The translations under genes and the position numbers were made by a program. Source: JANMDR01 sp031409495 (GTDB lineage: Bacteria; Pseudomonadota; Gammaproteobacteria; Burkholderiales; Usitatibacteraceae). From it: 18,484 nucleotides of DNA. Shown here piece by piece: positions 17,433-18,484 of the stretch; within the stretch, counting starts at the first letter, position 1; every line of letters starts with the position of its first letter. The notes below the pieces were generated by a model. The model worked only from the letters and a program-made list of their open reading frames with translations, made no database searches and was not told the DNA's origin. The stretch lies in contig JANNXI010000225.1 in NCBI GenBank assembly GCA_031409495.1, positions 1 through 18,484 on the forward strand, in the 5' to 3' direction.

Positions 17433-17438
17433 ATTATA
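17433..17438 (-). promoter_or_regulatory. Candidate -10 box for the DACNV-type gene
   Basis: The leftward strand reads TATAAT, an exact sigma-70 -10 hexamer, 52 nt upstream of the start codon. The best -35 candidate, TTGGTG, is 19 bp away and poor. A weak or activator-dependent promoter is possible. Confidence 0.4.
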
Positions 17439-17707
17439 GAGGCTACTTAAACCCGGGCACCAAATGTCACCTTAGATTGATAAGCTGAAATTGCCAGTAT
17501 TTGAGGCATCCTTACCGGGCTCAGCACGTCCATGGCCTCACGACCCTGTGGGTATTTTCGAGCGTCATCAGTAACCGGATACTTGATTGATTTGCGACAC
17601 GCAACGCAAACGCAGGGGAAACGGGTTCATTGTTCCACCCTCATTTTTGAAAAAGAGAAGTGATGTTTGAATTTTGCCATATCGTTTTAGTCTAATAATA
17701 TAGTGTT

Positions 17708-17736
17708 TGAAGATGCCTGTATTTAGGGCGTTTATA
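17708..17736. repeat. 29-nt palindromic repeat, copy B
   Basis: The arms are TGAAGATGCCT (17708-17718) and GGGCGTTTATA (17726-17736) around the invariant GTATTTA loop. The stem is imperfect, with one mismatch and several G-T pairs. It begins 7 nt past the stop codon of the DinB-family gene (on the leftward strand) and shares the core GATGNCYGTATTTAGGRCG with copies A and C. Confidence 0.75.
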
Positions 17737-17742
17737 GAATGC

Positions 17743-18285
17743 CTACGCCACATTTTTGTTCGGAATCAACGCCATCAAATCCGTTACGCCAACATCCACA
17801 CCGGCTTGAAATAGCAAAGTGCTCACTTGCCCGCGGTGGTGCGTTTGATGATTGAAAAAATGCATGATGACGGCGAAGAAGTTCTTATGCATCGCCACAC
17901 CTTTGGTGGTGGTGTAGTGCAGCGCTTGGTCGAGGTCAGTCTCGGCAACGGTCTGCGACCATCGCACAATAGTGTCGTCGAGCTGCTTTCGGTACTGGCT
18001 AAGGCTTGGGATATCGGCGTGAAGATGTTGATCAAGACTGGTCGTGCTGGGTAAATTTTCCACCATTTCGCGAACCGCATACTTGGCGGGGTGCATTACG
18101 AAGCGCTTTAACCAAATGGTATCGCCCACCGCAATATGGTTGAGGGTGCCCAAGATAGAGCCGAAAAATGCACCTTTGTCGGCTACTAAATCAGTAGCTG
18201 GTAGCCGTTGCGCGGCCTCATAGAGCTTGGCATTCATCCACTGATTGTAGTTTGCCATTTGGCGGATATGGTCGGTGCGGGTCAT
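17743..18285 (-). CDS. DinB-family (DinB/YfiT-like) four-helix metal-binding protein
   Basis: DinB-superfamily proteins are four-helix bundles that bind a metal through three histidines; some are thiol transferases, many have no known substrate. The 180-residue product shows the usual layout: opening helix HIRQMANYNQWMNAKLYEAA (6-25), then TLNHIAVGDTIWLKRF with His50, and the late helix MHFFNHQTHHRGQVSTLLF (141-159) with His146 and His150. All three expected ligands are therefore present. The start ATG 18285 has AGGAG 6 nt upstream. It runs in the same direction as the DACNV-type gene but is separated from it by 361 nt, and a palindromic repeat lies on each side. The specific reaction cannot be told from sequence. 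Confidence 0.9.
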   Translation of the reverse strand: MTRTDHIRQMANYNQWMNAKLYEAAQRLPATDLVADKGAFFGSILGTLNHIAVGDTIWLKRFVMHPAKYAVREMVENLPSTTSLDQHLHADIPSLSQYRKQLDDTIVRWSQTVAETDLDQALHYTTTKGVAMHKNFFAVIMHFFNHQTHHRGQVSTLLFQAGVDVGVTDLMALIPNKNVA

Positions 18286-18322
18286 GGGTGGCTCCTGACA
18301 GAAAATTACTTGGTTAAATGGT

Positions 18323-18351
18323 TGTAGATGGCCGTATTTAGGGCGCCTTCA
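18323..18351. repeat. 29-nt palindromic repeat, copy C
   Basis: The arms are TGTAGATGGCC (18323-18333) and GGGCGCCTTCA (18341-18351) around GTATTTA. Three mismatches weaken the stem. It lies 38 nt upstream of the DinB-family start codon, in the same orientation as copies A and B. Confidence 0.72.
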
Positions 18352-18484
18352 GGCAAAAAATGATCCATGTGGGCTAACGCCTCTAACAATTAGTGTAAAC
18401 CCCTTGATTATTGAACACACAATAAATAACGAGTTTGGATCCGAGCAACCGCGAACTAAGTCTTCGAAAGCATAATATCAACTT

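Larger units (their letters stand above)
17382..17742. other. Intergenic region upstream of the DACNV-type gene
   Basis: This 361-bp spacer lies between two leftward genes. It holds a leftward TATAAT (17433-17438), a 12-bp palindrome (17394-17405) and repeat copy B (17708-17736). It also holds a 20-codon leftward frame (ATG 17630, stop 17568) with GAGGGTGG just upstream of its ATG. The short frame could be a leader peptide but has no recognised sequence, and I do not call it as a gene. Nothing else is evident. Confidence 0.5.

Noticed and set aside
17492..17508. TGCC-AGTATTTGA-GGCA hairpin as a fourth copy of the palindromic repeat
   Set aside because: Only a 4-bp stem and a partly similar loop; the flanking arms do not match the other copies.
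18352..18400. Integron attC-like text (CTAACGCCTCTAACAATTAG) near the right edge
   Set aside because: No GTTRRRY partner or paired simple sites, and the repeats A-C do not carry attC core motifs, so a cassette array is not supported.
18383..18484. Leftward frame of 33 codons open to the right edge
   Set aside because: Too short to tell from chance and with no recognisable motif.

Overview
The window looks like chromosomal DNA of a betaproteobacterium of moderate G+C (roughly half, judged by eye). The basis is gene content and order: nadB facing an rpoE-rseA-rseB(mucB)-degP(mucD) envelope-stress cluster without rseC, and glnE facing a yhdP-nitrilase-tldD run. This order is familiar from Burkholderiales and their relatives. 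No genus is claimed.

Region 1 (1-5611) is the sigma-E module. A left-truncated nadB runs leftward. Divergent from it, rpoE, its membrane anti-sigma factor RseA, the periplasmic regulator RseB/MucB and the periplasmic protease DegP/MucD run rightward. A hairpin terminator follows degP, then a small glutaredoxin-like gene. A good sigma-E-type promoter (GAACTA, 15-bp spacer, GTCTAT) lies at 841-867 upstream of rpoE, which suggests autoregulation.

Region 2 (5612-15349) is housekeeping. glnE, the bifunctional glutamine synthetase adenylyltransferase, runs leftward. Divergently, a very large AsmA/YhdP-family envelope protein is followed closely by a carbon-nitrogen hydrolase and the TldD metalloprotease, probably as one operon. 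The yhdP reading frame has no ATG, GTG or TTG ahead of its membrane anchor, so its start is unusual.

Region 3 (15350-18484) is more accessory. It holds a Tat-type exported methionine sulfoxide reductase B that lacks the usual resolving cysteine, and a 394-residue protein with a probable DACNV sensor domain followed by a degenerate or variant DisA_N (diadenylate cyclase-like) domain. A DinB-family protein comes next. Three copies of a 29-nt palindromic repeat with a fixed GTATTTA loop bracket the last two genes in a repeat-gene-repeat-gene-repeat layout. The nucleotide-cyclase-like gene and this repeat family are the most interesting parts of the window. All family assignments come from reading motifs by eye; no database search was run.
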